Below are positions 1-13,045 of a stretch of 64,000 nucleotides of DNA, in pieces. The first letter of the stretch is position 1; every line of letters begins with the position of its first letter. Source of the stretch: Nipponacmea schrenckii (taxonomy: Eukaryota > Mollusca > Gastropoda > Lottiidae); contig CM060203.1 of NCBI GenBank assembly GCA_030562195.1, positions 5,656,208 to 5,720,207 on the forward strand. The letters run 5' to 3'. The notes under the pieces were generated by a model. The model had not been told where the DNA came from. It saw only the letters and a list, made by a program, of their open reading frames with translations, and did not search any database. The position numbers were made by a program, and so were the translations under genes.

Positions 1-302
1 TTCCACGCTCTGGAGAGAAGATGCCTGGTTCATTTCTGTGACAGAAAATAACACATCCTTTGATATGATCATTCTGTGGTTTTTTGTTTATTCTAAATAG
101 AACCCAAGAAATACTCCTCAATGCTATACACTTGATTTTCTTTACTGTTATTATTTTTCTAAACTGTCAGCAGTGTTTTTTTAGTTGAAATCTTTTATTT
201 CGATCAATACTAGACCAATAACATTAGTCTTCATTTATCTACAAAATAGACAAAATTAAAAACAAAATAATTTGAAGGAAACTTATAATTAAAAATATAT
301 TA

Positions 303-640
303 CAAATGAAATGAAATGAAGGGAGTTTTACGTCCTACTCTTCTGCACCTTATGGGCCCCTGAAGTTGGGCAACGCCATGCAGCGTGCAATGAGGGATAT
401 TTTTGACAGGACAGCGGCATTAGCCTACTCTTTCTGTCGATGGATCTTTAACTTGCACAGCGGGGCCTCTGCTTATTGTCCCATCCGAACGACAAGACGC
501 TTTTTCCATGTCAGTCCCTCCGACTTGCATCACTGACAACGGAAAACCGGGCTGCAAAATCCGAAAGTTCATCTCGACCTTTGCCGGGATTGAACCCTGG
601 ACCTTCAGTGTCTAACTCATTGAACCACCGCGGCTCCTTC
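303..640 (-). repeat. tRNA-derived SINE (family A), near full length
   Basis: Read on the minus strand, the copy starts near 640 with a tRNA-like head: an A-box-like stretch (GGTGGTTCAATGAGTTAGAC) and a near-perfect B box (GGTTCAATCCC), the internal RNA polymerase III promoter of tRNA-derived SINEs. A conserved body follows, with the phrase CGGAGGGACTGACATGGAA, and it ends in a TTTCA-type tail at 303-320. The body recurs at 63313-63545 and its 3' end at 6018-6085 and 32931-33022, which proves an interspersed family. The short open frame across it (476-697 plus) is a chance frame inside the SINE. Confidence 0.8.
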
Positions 641-3600
641 AATTATATTACAAGCCTATACAATCAAATTTTAGAAGGCCGATATTTTCCTAATTGAAAT
701 CGGACACAGGTTCTCCTGCATTTCATACAAATTAAACTATGGTAATATTGTGTGGCGAGAAGGGATATAAAATCCTTCATGTTTTATATGAATATAGCCC
801 CACTGAGGACTACAACTACCAAAACAATATAGGTCTATTAAATATTACTTCCGTTAATGGATGAATATCGACATATATTGATTAATTTGTAGAAAAAGTT
901 AAATTGTTTCTAGATATGTAGTACGAAAGTAAATTTAGTAATTATAACAATAAAACCTCTTTTATTCTTTACTGTCAATTATTTTAAATTATCATGGATT
1001 TAGGTCATAAGACATGTATCAATATTGATATATATCAGCAAAATTTATATAAACTGTAACTTAAATATACTCACGTTCCGTATGATTTATTATCAAATAT
1101 TTAATATAATACATTCCATTAAAAATCACTTTGAGAATCACTGGCACAATAGTAGCTAATATAAAGTTAGGTCCTTCCGATTGTCTGATTTGATTGAATG
1201 ATTAAAGAAATAGCAACTGTATAAAGAGGAAACAAACGGGTTAGAAATGCTTGGTATTCATGAGATTCAAATCCACTTTATTTTGATTTCGAGTGTGATA
1301 GGAGCATATTGAATTTTAATTTATACTGTAGATAATAGGTCTTAGAATGAACATAGAATTTGAAAATATTAAACAAGGCCAATAAGAACTCTGTTCATCA
1401 GTAAATATACCTGCTGCCATAAATAACATAAAAAAAAAAACATAAATATAAAAAAAACAAGTAATTATCCATCAAGATGCATTTGATTATTGAATTAATA
1501 AATTGATTCAGCGTTTTTAAAAAACATTACTTAGTTTTGTAACTTTTCCTGATTTTAAGGAATTCTATAATTTATGACACCATGTAAGATCACAAATGAA
1601 AAGATACTCATATTGACCATTCTTGAGAACTTAAATTTTATGTTTATACTAAGACGCAGTATCACTTTAAGGAAATTTATGACATTATAACGATAAAAGT
1701 TGCTGAAATGATTTTGGGCTCTTTGTCAGTAGGAATTAAAATTATCTTATTTAAATCGATCATAAACATAAACTTTGTTGTGTCTATTGAGCCTTTAGTA
1801 TTGACAAATAGTCTATTATCTCATAATTGTCTATTATGGCAAATAATTTAGAAAATTGATACACAATAATATATCACAATCAACTGAATAAAACTTACCA
1901 CGATTAAGCACAACATATAGAATAATAACATTGACTTTTTCCACAATCATGTCAGCAGATACAGCAATCTAACCGATACACGAGAAACTGAACAGAAATA
2001 TATGTAGGTAGTAGTTTATCGTGTTGGAATGGAAAGATAGAATCTATCAATTGTGTAATCGCTGTTAATTGGACAACTGGTCGCTATCAGGACAATAAAC
2101 CATTTGGTGTTAATATATTTTGAAATTAATGATCTTATCTAGCTATGGAATCATGTTAATGCTTATCTCGACTGTCCGTAAAACACATATCTCATCGTAT
2201 GCATTTTATATTACAAAAATATCAAATATTGAATTCATACTGTTTATTAACCTTAAATTTGACTTCATTGTTAAAATAAATCCAAACGATTCCAAAATTC
2301 TTTTTAGATGTAGATCTATCTTTACGATCGATATATCAATGCAACTTCTGACCTTAATCAAATCCGCCAGTTTGTTTTTCAATCATTAGTTATAAGATAT
2401 TCAGCGTATTAATTATTACATAAGTTCTATCAAATTAGAGATGGCCTTAAGTAATAGTTTAACAGCTTAAAGAATAATAATACGTATAAAAACATAAACA
2501 ATAATTAAATTATGAGAGATCATCCCGTCTTCCAACAGTTTCATTAGATAATCTAACCATACTAAACCAAGAACTTCCATACTAATACCATTCAACTAGA
2601 ACAAGTTTGTTAGATCCAGGTCCGAGTTTCGCCGCTATGCCATTCGACGACCCGACCACATCTCAAGAATATCAACAACCAAAGCAATAGCTCAGAATCA
2701 TCCAAGTCCATCCAACCATTTCAACTACCAACTACTACGAATACCAACAACTACCTAGTTTATGATATCAGCATCCGCTGTCATCTACCAACAACATCCT
2801 AGTTTGTGATATCAACATCCGATGGAAGCGAACGTTAACTAATCATCTACCAACCAATCTACATTATGAGATGAACGCCAGTCGGCTTCGGCTTTTGAGG
2901 TACCTTACAATTGCACTATAAAACTGCACTTAATTGTACAAATAAAATAGGTCTGAAACAGAGAAGTTTCCATCTCAAATGTTTCTCATCTTCCCGTCTT
3001 GATTTTAAGTGGGAGTGATCTAGGTCTTAGACACGATAGTATCCTTCTGTGTGACAAATTATTTACAATTTTAACAGAAGGTTCCGTGACTTTACCATGT
3101 TTTAAGAAATACTCCAAAGTAAATGGACGAGCAAACAATTGAAAATTGTAAACTTGGCCACCATTTAGATTGCGACGTTTCAACAAGTGTACTCTTGTCG
3201 TTATCAAGCAGGAAAATGAATGATTGATACCGCTTTTTTATCAAACAAACGGATTCATCTCTTGCTCACTTTTTACAAAAAATCCGAATATAGTTTAATT
3301 GTCGCTTTTAGAAAATTGATAAAGCGTGGGATGCATATTTATTTAACCAATAGTCACTAATTAAACACAAACATTAGTCGTAGGGCGAGTGTATTTTAAG
3401 GAACTATTATCCACATGAGTAATAAGGTGAAAAACTATAGAAATCTAGAATAAAATTTCAGGATGACGGTGGTACAGTCAAGATTTTTTATGACAAACGA
3501 ACGCTAAGTGAGTAGACAGGTAGCTGTTTGTGTCATATAGACTGTGGTTAATTGTCTTTTATAGGATATATATGCTTTAGAGCTTCAGAAATGGTATATT

Positions 3601-3735
3601 GCAACACCACTTTCATAACTACATATTTTTTGACCTGAGGTTTCCCAACAATCATAATAAGTTTGGTAAATTCTACCTATAAATATTTATTTAAAGATCG
3701 CCTTACGACATCTGAACACCAACCAGCACTAAAAT
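641..3735. other. No gene recognised; AT-rich, one MITE
   Basis: I see no coding exon with a recognisable product. The stretch holds a fold-back MITE (about 1345-1680) and, at 2560-2900, a less AT-rich patch with a loose duplication of about 44 bp around 'accaacaactacctagtttatgatatcagcatcc' type sequence. The segment 3240-3400 matches the reverse complement of 18270-18420, so it is a copy of an interspersed repeat. Confidence 0.5.
1345..1680. mobile_element. Fold-back MITE, family M1
   Basis: The right end, read as reverse complement, is CCTTAAAGTGATACTGCGTC followed by TTAGTATAAACATAAAATTTAAG. It matches the left end of the copy at 54127 for about 65 bp. The left end (GTCTTAGAATGAACATAG) is the inverted counterpart. 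The middle contains inverted AAGTAATTATCC / TTACTTAG stretches. There is no coding capacity, so it is a non-autonomous DNA element. Other copies are at 46545-46935, 48395-48642 and 54127-54290. Confidence 0.6.
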
Positions 3736-4700
3736 GATATTCTATTCTACTATCAATCGTCACTAACATAAAATTATATTCTACAGTCAACCATCACTAC
3801 ATAAAATTATATTCTACAATCAACCATCACTAACATAAAACTATACACTACAATAAACCGTCACTAACATAAAATTATATTCTACAATCAACCGTCACTA
3901 ACATAAAATTATATTCTACAGTCAACCATCACTACATAAAATTCTATTCTACAATCAACCATCACTACATAAAATTCTATTCTACAATCAACCGTCACTA
4001 TTATAAAATTATATTCTATAGTCAACCATCACTACATAGAATTCTATTCTACAGTCAACCATCACTACATAAAATTTTATTCTATAATCAAACATCACTA
4101 CATAAAATTATATTCTACAATCAGCCATCACTACATAAAAATTATATTCTACAGTCAGCCATCACTAACATAAAATTCTATTCTGCAATCAACCATCACT
4201 ACACAAAACTTCTATTCTACAATCAACCATCACTACATAAAATTCTATTCTACAATCAACCATCACTACATAAAATTATATTCTAAAGTCAACCATCACT
4301 ACATAAAATTCTATTCTACAGTCAACAATCACTAACATAAAATTCTATTCTACAGTCAACCATCACTAAAATAATTTCTTTTCTACAGTCAACCATCACT
4401 GAAATAAGTTCTGTTCTACAGTCAACCATCACTACATAAAATTCTATTCTACAGTCAACCATCACTACATAAAATTCTATTCTACAGTCAACCATCACTA
4501 ACATAAAATCCTATTCTACAGTCAACCATTAATATAATCCTATTCTACAGTCAACCATCACTAAAATAATTTCTTTTCTACAGTCAACCATCACTGAAAT
4601 AAGTTCTATTCTACAGTCAACCATCACTACATAAAATTATATTCTACAGTCAACCATCACTAACATAAAATCCTATTCTACAGTCAACCATCACTAACGA
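3735..4700. repeat. Minisatellite, about 33-bp unit, about 29 copies
   Basis: This is a tandem array whose unit is close to ATTCTACAGTCAACCATCAC + TACATAAAATT. Units vary by single bases and small indels. The short minus-strand frame with repeated MVDCRIEFY is only the array read in one phase, so I do not call it a gene. Confidence 0.95.
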
Positions 4701-6017
4701 TAAGCATCTACATCCTTAATATTCGATTAGGATCTAGATTCTAAATATTATTGACAACCGACCCTTCGTTCTAAACTCCATCTATATCTTGTACATTAAA
4801 ATACATTTAAAAATCTATAATTTGTGAGACGCTTTTAATAGACCCGGAACCTGAAAATTGATTTCTGTTTAAGTTATATTGAGGTAAATACAGTTTAGTC
4901 TGCAAAGGTGTTTTGTTTCCAGTTTACTTCAAGTTAAATGATAAAATCATTTCTTGCTTTGTTAACACTATTATAAAAAGGAAAATCGACGCTAATGCAT
5001 TTTCAATGGTTTATAAGTCTGTATTTTTAAATTTTTATAATTCCGTTAAACAGACAATATTTGTAACTTTATGACAGTGATGACAATAACAAATAAAAAA
5101 GAAAATGTGATTTTATAACAATTCCAGCGATGTATACCAGGAGAACAAACCCTGTACAAATCTCTGCATCTGAGTCAACCATCATAAGGTCGTGGTAGCG
5201 ATTCAAAATGGTTGTCTACGTTCGTGTGTCATTTCCGTGTAAGCACCATACGTAGTTTTGTATGATTTAACCATAAACAGCTTGGCTGTGCCCGCAATCA
5301 GCTACAGTAATCAAATACTTTTAATAAATTAGATGATAAATAATAGGTCGATGACCATAAAAGCCACTGGACTATTATGTCAATAAAACAGGAAATTATG
5401 TTCATGATGATGTAGATTAGAGTATGTCCTTTGGGACTGTATAATATTTAAATCATAGCTATAACAAACTATGGCTAAATATTTAAATAAAATGTTTAGA
5501 CCTCCTTAGTCTCTTAAATAATGTCAATGACAGGTCTGATTACATTCGATGCTAGGGTTTCATGTTTATATCCAAACGTTGCTTTAGGAACATGGGGTTT
5601 CATATGGTAACTGACATAAATTATAGAAAATTATGTCATGAGCGTGGCCTTGTTCCGTTATAGTCCGACAAATCTGCCCCTAACAATTCCTCACGCAAAT
5701 GTAGTATTACAAAAAGAATGGCCTGATATTGAACAAGTTCTGTTACATAGATGGCAACCAAGGTATATGTTTCACTTAGATTTATCTTTCGCATTTCCTA
5801 ATCTTCGGATTTCCTTATCAATTATTATGGTCTGGACTTATATTTGATGTCATTATACTGGGAAATGTGGTATAGCCTGTAAGAGAGCTAATGAAAAAAG
5901 TTAATTTTCATATCATGAATAGACAGCCAAAGTAAGAGTTGTTTTTTCGGCAGTAAAGAGTTTCTACTTTCTCATATTTAAATCATGACTTACTACCAAC
6001 TCCCGATCTGTAAACCC

Positions 6018-6085
6018 CGTCTTCATTAGCGCATAAGGTGCAGAAGAGTACGACGTAAAACTCCATTCATTTCATTTCATTTCCG
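6018..6085 (+). repeat. SINE family A, 3' end fragment
   Basis: The sequence reads CTTCATTAGCGCATAAGGTG, then CAGAAGAGTACGACGTAAAAC and a TTTCATTTCATTTC tail. It matches the 3' end of the copies at 303-640 and 63313-63545. Confidence 0.75.
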
Positions 6086-7295
6086 ATCTGTAAAATGTCT
6101 CATTCATTTTCAAAGCAGTTCGAATTTTAATTCAGAACTCTTCATTCTTGTTTGCTTAAGCATCAGTATCTACTGTTTGTAAATCAAATATTCAAACTTA
6201 TGCCCAACAGGAGAGAAAAGGGTATATATATGCATCATCTCATACGGTGATTGTACCATGAGTTATGGAAGAAAAGTCCAAGTAAAGCAAAGCAATATAA
6301 GTTTGAAATCGAGATATTTTCATGAAATTGGTTATCATCCTTTGACAAAAATTTATGTTTAATGACACAACCGAACGAATGTAAACAAAAATAGATAATG
6401 TTTAATTTAAAGTAAACATCAACCTATTTACTGCACAAAGCTTAATCTGTTATTTTTGAAAGCATAAAAAAGTTAAATACAAAATAAAAGCCTTACCATT
6501 ATATACAATGTAACTAGATTCGATACCACAGACAATGTGAAATCTAAACAAAGCGTGGTGATAATTACTTAATATTTACATCTAATGCTCATTGACTAAA
6601 TTATTATGTTTTTTCTATTAACAATCTGATTTGTGAACCGTGTCATTTTTTTTTTTTGTTTCGAAATATATCTCGAATGGTATATTCTAAACGATCCTGT
6701 CTATCTGCTCAGAAAGGTTTAGGTCCAATCGTCCTTTATTCCTTGATAAACAACTTTGTTGTTGCAGTTCAAAATATCCCTTAATCGGATATTGTTCTAT
6801 CGTCAGCTGCACCTTGAGAAAATATAATTTACTTGAACCAGCATATAATGCAGTTGGGACTTGGAGGCACGGTAGAGTTTTAACAAGCTTTTCTCCACAT
6901 CATGAAAATTTAATGTGCTTCACCAAAGTGTAAGTCAGCCGAGGTTGGCTCCTGGGCACAAGAACATGTCACCGATGACACAATAGGAGATGTATCGTTC
7001 AAATGATTTGTGCCAAAGTAACTTGTAGGTCGCTGAAGGTTTGAACTGTACGCAGTTAATGTTGAACACAATTTGTCCATCAGCGAAGTGACAATCGTTT
7101 GTTTATAGGTATATCCATTTATATGGAGTATATAAAGCGTTATGTCGTAATGTTTGTATGTATTTAGTTGATATTAGTCATTAGATATTAACAAGTCATG
7201 TAAGGTATTACTATAGGCGTTTAATTCGTCTTATACATTCATCAGCACATATTACATCAGTATTAGTTCACGCTATAAACAATAAACGTGCTTGT

Positions 7296-7520
7296 TGTTG
7301 TTTATTGGTACCAGGGGTAAATAGTTAAAACGGAAGGTATCCATAATTATGGATATTAAGCTTTTACAGTGGGACCATTTTAAAGTTGATCTGTATATGA
7401 GTAAAGTTTTTTTTATTGGTACCAGGGGTAAATGGTTAAGACGGAAGGTATCCATATTTATGGATATTAAGCTTTTACAGTGGAACGTTTCTTAAGTTCT
7501 GTATATGAGCAAAGTTTTAG
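7296..7520. repeat. Two-copy tandem repeat, 111-bp period
   Basis: The phrases ATTGGTACCAGGGGTAAAT and GGAAGGTATCCATA..TATGGATATTAAGC occur at 7304 and again at 7415 with few changes. Each copy contains the short palindrome TATCCATAATTATGGATA. Confidence 0.85.
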
Positions 7521-8095
7521 AGTTTTCTCGCGTTTATTTGCGATGTTTCGAATGTAATATATATTTTATTGGGGTAAGTTGTGATTTAGTTCGTTATATA
7601 AAATAATTAACCGTTATCTCAACTTACAGTCGTTTTCTTCCGGACATAAATCACTTAAACAGATCATCTTACATCTTGCCGCTTGTAAGTTCTTTTTTTG
7701 TGTTTGACTAGTGTGTATCATAACGTGACGCTGTTGTAATGATTTGTCTTGATATCCTGTATAGTGACGTTCAAAATGCACTAAGGCACTTGAAGATTCG
7801 GACTGCACTAAACAAAACAAAGACCTGCTGGTGCGAACGTCAACTCTTGGAAAACTAATATCTAAGGATAGAGTCTCAGCATTCAGTCATAGATAATGCT
7901 TAATAACAAGTGTGTAATTGACAAAAGATAGTCATTGTACTGAAAACGAAATCTGCCAGGAAATGCAAACGTTAAGATATAGTCCTTTTGATATTGAATT
8001 GAACAGCGTATAGGTATACATGCCAACTGGTCTATACGATTTTATCGGTCAACTTGTCGACAGATTTCAACTCGTCGAACAATTCCATGAGAGAA

Positions 8096-8256
8096 CTGGA
8101 GCCTGTTTCACGAAAACAGTCACCTGGGATGATATTAGTGTTCCAATGCTCAGATTGGTCAATCACTAAAATTGGGTTTTTATTAACCAATCAGGTTACT
8201 GTATTTCTTAAAATCTTGATTGTATCTTTGTTAAAATTTTCTGAAACGGGTCCCAG
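8096..8256. mobile_element. Short MITE with GGGRCCYGTTTC-type ends
   Basis: The left end (GGAGCCTGTTTCACGAAAAC) and the reverse complement of the right end (GGGACCCGTTTCAGAAAATT) form imperfect terminal inverted repeats. Subterminal inverted pieces (AGATTGGTCAAT / ATTAACCAATC) extend the fold-back. It is about 160 bp and non-coding. The frame 8054-8413 (plus) that crosses it is not supported as a gene. Confidence 0.5.
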
Positions 8257-9202
8257 GCCGACAAATCGTATTGTTTTTATATGTGTCAACGTAAGAAGTC
8301 AAATTGTGAATACCAAAAACTTAATGTACTGTAATCTACTCCCAACGATTGTATATATTGTAAATAACTCTGATGAATTGTACATTTTTTATTGTAACAT
8401 GTTTTGTGTCTGATGAAGTCGTATGAACATATTCGGAGATTTATCGGTTATCTCTGATCTTTCCGTTATTAACGGCGTTAATTGGAAGATCGCTGATCAG
8501 TGTTAATTAATGGATTATCAAGCATTTATCAAGCTCTACCGTACCTAGGCCATTAGTATGGTTTTGTGTGATCTGTACAACCAAAGCAGGTTGGATAAAT
8601 AATCTCTGAACTTTCAGAAGTGTGGAAAACGACACAAAGAATGCATCGAACGCGCCGCAAATTCCAAACAGTCAAACAAGTGCCGGCAAACAAAATTCCA
8701 TTAGTCGGGAATTGGCCAAGAACTTTATTTCCGTTGACATGTCGACGAAGTGACTAAATACCACTGCTAGAATTCTGGTAAAGTCATTATAATCAACTCC
8801 ATATTACAGATTGTTGCCAATAAAGCATGTTAAACATTGCTGAATTATTGTTAATTAAATTACATTATTTGGAAATTGTGTATACTTTACTGTTCAGTTT
8901 TAAATTATAAATTAAAGTAATAAAAGTTATTTAAAAGTTTTATATAAAATATAACTGATACAACCTGTAAAATGAATTTTTAAAATCCATCATCAGTGTC
9001 TGAAAGTGATACGAGTAATGTGAGACCATTTTTGCAAATAGGTGCCACCAAAGTTTCGTGGATGTGTTTTAAAGAGAGCATATTTTATCATTCCTATCTG
9101 ATCTAGGCAATTTTATCGAAAAATCTGAAAAACAATTTTAATTTATGTCCAAACAAACCATGTAGAAGTCTTAATAGTTTTAATCAAATCATTTATAGGG
9201 TA

Positions 9203-9950
9203 TTAAAGATCACAGGCCTCAGTCAGTCCATATTGTTTACCATCATCACATAAACAACTCTTAGTTTGACTAACTTCTATCAACAAGTCTGGGTCCACAC
9301 AGCTATTCCTTACAGCTTTTCTTACTGCGTCCCGTGATTCTGCTGATGGTTGTGGTTTGCGACTTAACACGGCTATCTGTGTACTGTCGTGTGCACAGTA
9401 TGTCATACCATCCAGACATTGGTAAAGTACGGCGTATGTTTGGTAGTCAGTTGATACGATCTCGTGTAAGTGAAAGTTAAAGATCCACATCATTCTATTG
9501 GATGACTTGTCAACCATGGCTTCAACTGGGTTTTTATAACACATGTTTTCCATTATGCCCGCACCTAGTAGGTAAATAAAGTATTAGTATTTTGTCAGTA
9601 AGTCGACATAATGACAAACTAACTGTAACTCCTTTGAAAGTAAGTCTGCACATTTTAATCGAATGTCGGATGCAAAAGAAAAAACGAAGTTTATACTAGT
9701 ATATAATCAAATATCTCATCGTTCTACTTGCGCAACTGATTGTAGTTCGACCCGGAGATACACACAGTTGGGATATATAAACGTTATGCTGCGATCGATT
9801 ACTGTACAAAATATATTTTATTACATAGATTCTCAAGAGATTTTGAAAGAATGTAAATCCCTTAACAGTGGGATATTTCAGCCTTTGAGTGCACGGGATA
9901 CTTATCCCGACGCCTCTACTTATGGTAATTTCAGAACTATTTTTATACTA

Positions 9951-10037
<87 letters not shown>

Positions 10038-10609
10038 TGTGAATATTTGTAAAGCGCACAAATTAATGGGTTATGCTCGAGGCGCTATTCGGTGGTTTAA
10101 AGCTCTAGTAGATTCAAGACAAAAAGGTATTGAAAATATAACGGCATCACCATTTACAGGAACCCGAGGCGTAAGAGAATTAACAATGGTGCCAGGAGTA
10201 TCAGTATTTGCAATGTACATAAAACGCAAGAAAACATAAAATGGTTTCTTTAAACAGAATGGTGCCTTTGTCATGTCAATAACTATTTTCAACACCACAA
10301 TGCGTTACTTTCCCTGTATTCGAGGTATATGTTCAATAAAATCTATTTCTTACCATACGTAATGTTCCAATTGCCTTCATCGGTGAGTTGATAGAGCGAC
10401 TGAACATTTTCTAGTAGCGGTGCATCCGACTTGCCCGTACCATGATAGTACCATGACGTCATATACCATTTTCCCTGGAATTTATCCTTAATTAGTTCCT
10501 CTTCCAGAAAGTCTGTATTCATAATGCACGGTGCCGAGCCAGAACTTGCCAAGGTCGTCCAGATTCCGAGCAAAATCATGCTAGTTATTAAAACTTTACA
10601 AGACTCCAT
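9203..10609 (-). CDS. Secreted lipocalin, two exons, 205 aa
   Basis: Lipocalins are extracellular beta-barrels that bind small hydrophobic ligands; the ligand here cannot be told. Exon 1 is 10609-10354 and exon 2 is 9564-9203, ending in TAA. The donor ATG|GTAAGA and acceptor CTACTAG|GTGCGG join in frame. Residues 1-26 form a signal peptide with a hydrophobic stretch (VLITSMILLGIWTTL). All three lipocalin signatures are visible: FQGKWY at about 44-49 (G-x-W), STDYQTY at about 123-129 (TDY), and the Arg of VLSRKP at 154. Cys28, 94, 135 and 142 and a C-terminal CLCDDG cluster suggest disulfides. The length suits the family, though GxW and TDY are somewhat close (78 residues), so a skipped small exon is possible. 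The single intron carries a SINE end with an (AAT)n tract. No neighbour suggests a partner. Confidence 0.85.
9951..10240 (-). repeat. SINE-like 3' end with (ATT)n tail / (AAT)n microsatellite
   Basis: A pure (AAT)n run occupies about 9951-10037. The flanking sequence, read on the minus strand, runs through 'gcgcctcgagcataacccat' and 'gtgcgctttacaaatattc' directly into (ATT)n. This is the layout of a retroposon 3' end with a simple-repeat tail, so the microsatellite is probably that tail. It lies in the lipocalin intron, and open frames through it are not genes. Confidence 0.55.
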
Positions 10610-12250
10610 TTCTGGCGATAAGTTTGAACAAAACTACAAAAAATAAGTAATTAATTAGGTATATTTAGAGAAAAGGGAAACTAAATATAATATATAGAAG
10701 TAAATGTCTCATGTACAATGTAAACATGTACCTCTACATATATTATACAGATTTAAGGAAGTATTTTTCTTTAGAATAAATACGAAAACATTTTCAAAAC
10801 AAATACGTCACTTAAAGAAATTTAGACAAAAGCACGAATTTTGTTAGAAAGCTAGAGTTAATTATTAAAAACTAGTGTCTCCCAGTTCTTTGTCTGGCTT
10901 TTAAATTGGTTCTTTTGATGATTTAGAGACACTAGTCCAGTCATAAAACTATAGACAAGAAATAATATATTAATACAATGTATATGGATTCAATTGTGAA
11001 ATAATAATATTACTAATGACGGGAAACATTATATAGTTATTTACTACCAAGAAGAAAATAAGGCTTGTATATTCCAGATTATTAATTTAAAATTAAAAAG
11101 AAATTAGATGATTTTGTATAAGGACCCCGGTTTTGAAATAACATTTTTTGATAATGAAATTCTTATATAATGAAAATAATTTCATATTTTCAACGAAACA
11201 ATATACATATATGTTGAATAGATATTGAGTTTCGTGTTTTCCAGCTTTCAATTGTTAACTAGTCATCAAGCCAAATCCAATAATCTAACAGTAAAAGTTT
11301 GCTCTGAAGAAGACAAATTATTCGTCTAAAATTCTATTAATTAACTTAATTTGAGCCATCCAAATGTTTATCGCTGTACTCGTGTGAAAGATTTTGATTA
11401 TAGAACGTCGATAAAGTGGAATATTCAGATAAGTAGTTCTGATGAAATAAAGAAATCTAGACGCAAACTACAATGATTATTGAATCTCACGACACTTGAA
11501 CCAATTAAAATCATAATATTTATCAGAAATACAATTCTCACACCATTGGAAATTTTTCCAAAATTTCTAAATATTTTCAGAGATGGCAGATTAATATGAG
11601 CTTACCTTCAGAGTAGTCGTATCGAAGTCGACAAAAAATAAGTAAAAATTACATTAAGTTAACTTAAAACACCTGAATTCTACTAAGGAGGTGAGAAAAT
11701 ATTTTGTAAAAAAGTTTAAGTAGGATTAAAGGAAGGGTTTGGTTGTTTAAAATAATGAGATTGATTTGAAAGGAGGTGTTAAGTTCCCAACGTGCCAAAT
11801 GAATAACAATTCAGTTTTTAAAATTGACTTGTGGGATATAATGCAAGTTTAACAGAAGAAACTTTAGGTAATAATAAACCTGTTTTACTAGCACACCTTG
11901 TATTCCCAAGATCTTCTGAACTGACGAAACTATCGTGCTTTACTATAAGGGTCGACTGAACATTCCAAAGCCTTGGTTGGACATTTTAACTGGATTGAAC
12001 TTTTGTCACCAACGAGTACAATAATTACTAATTCACTGAATCAGACAAAGGAAATGCAATTGTTGTGTAATTATTGTCTTGGATTAAAGGTAGCACCGTA
12101 AAATAAATTGTTGATGCCTATGGAAAAAAATGAAACTAAAGGGCTCAAATTCTTAATTTTGAAAGAATATTCTTTCAATATCACTACATTTTATGATGAA
12201 ATAAAACATGTTTCAACAAATATATTTATTTTTGAACCATTAATAAATAT
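10610..12250. other. No gene recognised; upstream of lipocalin
   Basis: AT-rich DNA upstream of the lipocalin start and containing its promoter, which I cannot define. There is a short perfect palindrome (TTGAAAGAATATTCTTTCAA) near 12158. Confidence 0.45.
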
Positions 12251-12257
12251 TATTAAA

Positions 12258-13044
12258 GATAGCTTGCCAGGCAAGGTAACATACGCCCACTGGCAGCATT
12301 GAATTTGAATAATAAATTGAGCAAAAACTCAAAAAAAAAAATCACTGAATATTGAAGTCGAGGGCAAAGACTCAGAAACTATTCATGGAAAATCGTCAAA
12401 TTCAAACTTGACCACCATCTTATCTATTTCAATACTCATACCGAGTTTCATCAAATAGATTAAAAAATTGTAGCTTCTTTTTCACCCACAAAAATTTCTG
12501 ACGCAATTTTACTAAGTCAAGGGCAATAACTAAAAAATCATTGGTTAAAAAAAGTCATCAAATTCAGACTGCCGTCTTATCAATTCCAATGCATACAATG
12601 TAGCTTCTACTCAAAAAACGTTCATCGAAAAATCTTGAAATTCGAACTTGACCGCCGTCTTATCAATTTCAATGCTCACACCAAGTTTCCTTAAATCTAT
12701 TAAAAATTGTAGTTTCTATTGTGTCTACAACAAATATAGAAGCAGGGGCAATAATTCAAATACCGTTTATCGAAAAATCGTCCAAATCAAACTTGACTGC
12801 CGTCTTATCAATTCCAATGCTCATACCCAGTTTCATTAAAATCAATAAAAAATTGAAGCTTCTAAAGTGTCTACAACAAATTAATTTTTACACAATTTTA
12901 CTTAGTCAAGGGCAATTACTCATAAATTATTCATCGAAAAATCGTCAAATTCGAAACCTGACCACCGCCTTATCAATTCCAATGATCATACCAAGTTTTA
13001 TTCAAATCAATTGAAAATTGATTCATGTGGGCGTATAAAAACCA
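12258..13044 (+). mobile_element. Pearl/Helentron-like (HINE) element, copy 1
   Basis: The 5' end (AGCTTGCCAGGCAAGGTAAC + ATACGCCCACTGGCAGCA) is shared with copies at 37362 and 43525, and a decayed form is at 62620. The 3' end (TTCATGTGGGCGTATAAAAA) is shared with 44701-44720 and 45635-45653. ATACGCCCAC and GTGGGCGTAT are inverted ends. Between them are about five tandem units of 145-165 bp recognisable by 'cttgaccgccgtcttatcaat'. Conserved ends around a tandem core is the plan of mollusc pearl elements, which have been grouped with non-autonomous Helentrons. No transposase is encoded. Confidence 0.75.
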
Positions 13045-13045
13045 A

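Larger units (their letters stand above)
4701..8050. other. No gene recognised
   Basis: AT-rich intergenic DNA. Identifiable pieces are one arm of a palindromic repeat at 5565-5602 (shared with 42007-42083), a SINE-A 3' end at 6018-6085 and a two-copy tandem repeat at 7296-7520. Short open frames such as 5638-5847 (plus) and 7614-7820 (minus) show no family motif. Confidence 0.5.

Noticed and set aside
560..640. tRNA gene on the minus strand
   Set aside because: A and B boxes are present, but no acceptor stem closes and the same body recurs elsewhere, so it is the head of a SINE.
4322..4504. MVDCRIEFY repeat peptide
   Set aside because: It is the 33-bp minisatellite read in one phase.
3735..4700. 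CRISPR-like spaced repeats
   Set aside because: Units are contiguous and diverged with no unique spacers, and the genome is eukaryotic.
8405..8450. CTGATGAAGTCG...ATTCGG resembling a hammerhead ribozyme core
   Set aside because: The conserved GAAA after stem II is absent and no closing stems could be drawn.
9663..10052. 129-codon frame ending in poly-Asn
   Set aside because: It lies in the lipocalin intron and ends in the (AAT)n tract; no domain is visible.
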